NCBI RefSeq assembly: GCF_900066015.1
Contig: NZ_LN890656.1
Coordinates: 124,001 to 188,000, forward strand
DNA length: 64,000 bases
From: Candidatus Promineifilum breve
GTDB lineage: Bacteria; Chloroflexota; Anaerolineae; Promineifilales; Promineifilaceae
Reading direction: 5' to 3'
The notes under the pieces are model-generated. The model saw only the letters and a list, made by a program, of their open reading frames with translations, searched no databases and was not told the origin of the DNA. Numbering within the stretch: position 1 is the first letter of the stretch; every line of letters begins with the position of its first letter. A program made the position numbers and the translations under genes. Shown piece by piece: positions 62,276 through 64,000 of the stretch.

Positions 62276-62398
62276 GTTACACAGAGATCACAGAGGATCA
62301 CAGAGGAAATGGAGAAATGGGTTATTTTGACGTTCAATCTTACCCTCTCCGTGCTCTCTGTGTCCCTCCGTGTCCTCTGTGTAACCTCTTCATTACGG
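62276..62398. repeat. N2-like CACAGAGG repeats between crtB and crtI
   Basis: ATCACAGAGG units followed by complementary CTCTGTGT / CCTCTGTGT units; potential hairpin ending just before crtI. Confidence 0.75.
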
Positions 62399-62406
62399 GG
62401 TAAATC

Positions 62407-63936
62407 ATGAGTAAACATACCGCCATCGTCATCGGTGCGGGCATCGGCGGCATTGTGGCCGCCACCCATCTGGCCCAGCACGGCCTGCGCGTCACGGTCA
62501 TCGAGAAGAACAGCCGCGCCGGCGGCCGCTGCGACCGCCTCAGCCGCGACGGCCACCATTTCGACACCGGCCCGACGCTGCTGGTCATGCCCCTGCTCTA
62601 CGATGCCGAGTTCGCCGCGCTGGGGGCCGACATGGGCCAACTGCTCGACCTGCGGCGCATTGACCCGACCTACCACCTGGTGTTCGACGACGGCCGCCAG
62701 TTGGCGCTGACCTCGAATATGGACGACATGCGCGAGCAACTGGAGGCCATCGAGCCGGGGGCGTATGATGCTTTCCGGCGCTATCTGGAAGAGGGCGACC
62801 GCCACTACCACGTGGGCACGGCCAAGCTACTCTCGCGCGATTTCCGCACCTTCGGCGACTTCTTCAACCTCGACAACCTGCCCCTCATCTACCAGTTAAA
62901 GCCCTTCGCCCGCCACTATGACCACATGGCCGACTACTTCCAAAGCCCGCGGCTGAAGGCGGCCTTCACCTTCCAGGACGTCTACATGGGTCTCAGCCCC
63001 TTCGAGGCCCCGGCCACCTTCTCCATGATGCCCTATAGCGAGCTGGCCCACGGCGTCTGGTATCCCCAGGGTGGCATGTACGCCATCGTCGAGGCCATGA
63101 TGGGGCTGGCCCATGACGCCGGGGTGGAATTCATCTTCGATACCGAGGTGAAGCAGATCACCATCGTTGACGACCGGGCGCGGGGGGTGGTGCTGGAGGA
63201 CGGCGAAACACTGGGGGCCGACGTGGTGCTGGCGAACGCCGACCTGCCCTACGTCTACCGCGAACTGCTGCCGCCGGACGGGCTGGCCCAAAAGCTGAAC
63301 AACAAGCGCTACTCCTGCTCGACCATCAGCTTCTTCTGGGGCGTCGATTGCGAGTGCGTCCTGCCGCCGCACACGCTCTTTCTGGCCGAGGATTACCGCG
63401 AGAACTTCGTCAGCATCATCCGCGATCTGACCATGCCGGTCAATCCCAGCGTCTACATCCATGCCCCGGCCCGGCTCGACCCGGCCATGGCCCCGCCGGA
63501 CGAGGACACGCTGATCGCCGTCGTGCCTGTCGGCCACCTGTCGGAGACGCGGACGCAGGATTGGGGCGAGATGCGCGACCGGGCGCGCGACCACGTTTTT
63601 CGCCGTCTGGCCCTGCTGGGCATCACCGACCTGCAAGACCACATCAAGTTCGAGATGTCGTTCAACCCGCTGTCCTGGCGCAAGCGGTATAACCTGGTGA
63701 AAGGCTCGACCCACGGCCTATGCCACAACCTGACCCAGTTGGCCTACTTCCGGCCCGGCAACCGCCACCCGGACTACGACAACCTCTACTTCGTGGGGGC
63801 CAGCACCCACCCCGGCACCGGCCTGCCCACGGCGATGGTCTCCGGCCGGCTGGTGGCCCGGCGTATTACCGAGGAGATGGGTATCTACCAGTTCGGCCGT
63901 CGGCGGGAGAGTAAGCCGGTTGCGGCGCTGATCTAG
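62407..63936 (+). CDS. crtI: CrtI-type carotenoid desaturase
   Basis: 509 residues, usual CrtI length. FAD dinucleotide fold VIGAGIGGIVAATHLAQHG (about 8-26), second strand EKNSRAGGRC, GVWYPQGGMYAIVEAM in the substrate domain, and the C-terminal family signature FVGASTHPGTGLPTAMVSG. It dehydrogenates phytoene or dehydrosqualene. Pairs with crtB upstream; no further carotenoid gene before the window ends. Confidence 0.92.
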   Translation: MSKHTAIVIGAGIGGIVAATHLAQHGLRVTVIEKNSRAGGRCDRLSRDGHHFDTGPTLLVMPLLYDAEFAALGADMGQLLDLRRIDPTYHLVFDDGRQLALTSNMDDMREQLEAIEPGAYDAFRRYLEEGDRHYHVGTAKLLSRDFRTFGDFFNLDNLPLIYQLKPFARHYDHMADYFQSPRLKAAFTFQDVYMGLSPFEAPATFSMMPYSELAHGVWYPQGGMYAIVEAMMGLAHDAGVEFIFDTEVKQITIVDDRARGVVLEDGETLGADVVLANADLPYVYRELLPPDGLAQKLNNKRYSCSTISFFWGVDCECVLPPHTLFLAEDYRENFVSIIRDLTMPVNPSVYIHAPARLDPAMAPPDEDTLIAVVPVGHLSETRTQDWGEMRDRARDHVFRRLALLGITDLQDHIKFEMSFNPLSWRKRYNLVKGSTHGLCHNLTQLAYFRPGNRHPDYDNLYFVGASTHPGTGLPTAMVSGRLVARRITEEMGIYQFGRRRESKPVAALI

Positions 63937-63949
63937 GCGCATCGGGAAC

Positions 63950-64000
63950 AGGTTCTAGGTTTTAGGTGCTAGGTGCTAGGGGAAGAGCGCTCTTCCCTAG
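63950..64000. repeat. H3 heptamers (GGTGCTA) running off the window
   Basis: TTCTAGGTTTTAGGTGCTAGG followed by a GAAGAGCGCTCTTCC palindromic loop and the start of the complementary arm. Confidence 0.8.

Overview
The window is GC-rich, about 47 genes long, and codes densely on both strands. Gene content fits a Chloroflexota bacterium, perhaps of the filamentous Anaerolineae/Promineifilum type. The clues are the DUF2298 'YYY' membrane protein, ADP-forming acetyl-CoA synthetases (one fused to a GNAT domain), a STAND NTPase with near-identical TPRs, C30/C40 carotenoid genes, and heptamer repeats in almost every spacer. This is an inference from families; no rRNA or tRNA gene is present to confirm it.

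Layout. 1-20 kb: a truncated DUF2298/glycosyltransferase-like protein, a Crp-type regulator, a single-chain type IIG restriction-modification (R-M) gene (copy A), an ABC-2 exporter with its TetR, a second large glycosyltransferase, a lipoprotein, a class IV aminotransferase, pyrE, and a CoA-ligase/GNAT fusion. 19.8-24.5 kb: a defence islet in which an AT-rich Dcm-Vsr-restriction-enzyme cassette lies between the broken ends of an older GC-rich R-M operon. 25-28.7 kb: a Fur-family regulator and a CbiM-CbiQ-CbiO metal importer. 29-36 kb: a histidine kinase/response regulator pair, a REC/flavoprotein fusion, an MFS protein, a seven-bladed propeller protein and a lipoprotein. 36.6-39.8 kb: a STAND NTPase with nine 120-bp TPR units. 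40-46 kb: an acetyl-CoA synthetase and an arsRDAC operon with no visible pump. 46-50 kb: a heterodimeric ABC exporter. 50-54 kb: type IIG copy B and HicBA. 54-61 kb: housekeeping genes (AlaX-type editing protein, kinase, tsaD, typA) and a Uma2-family protein. 61-64 kb: crtB and crtI.

Repeats dominate the spacers, and I name the families here. Heptamers: H1 CAGTGGG/CAGTGGT, H2 GGCGGGT, H3 GGTGCTA, H4 GACGAAT/GTAATTC, H5 ACCGCTG. Octamer: O8 AGCAGGGG. Spaced 9-mers: N1 (..ACGGATT) and N2 (..GCAGATT). Palindromes: P1 TAGAAACCGAG..CTCGGTTTCTA, P2 GTCAGGCAACCGG..CCGGTTGCCTGAC, P3 GGGGCGAGGCGGCGG and complement, P4 GGCTTCAGCCGG with CGGGTTTCAACCCG, P5 CCCTCTCCC..GGGAGAGGG. Most arrays occur as a run followed by its reverse complement, so they can fold into hairpins. 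The same elements also lie inside reading frames (DUF2298 protein, glycosyltransferase, both type IIG proteins, STAND protein, aminotransferase) without breaking them. The two type IIG copies carry different elements at the same codon position, which shows these are insertions.

Many genes have a TANNNT hexamer 6-8 bases before the start codon and no Shine-Dalgarno sequence, suggesting widespread leaderless transcription beside ordinary SD-led genes.
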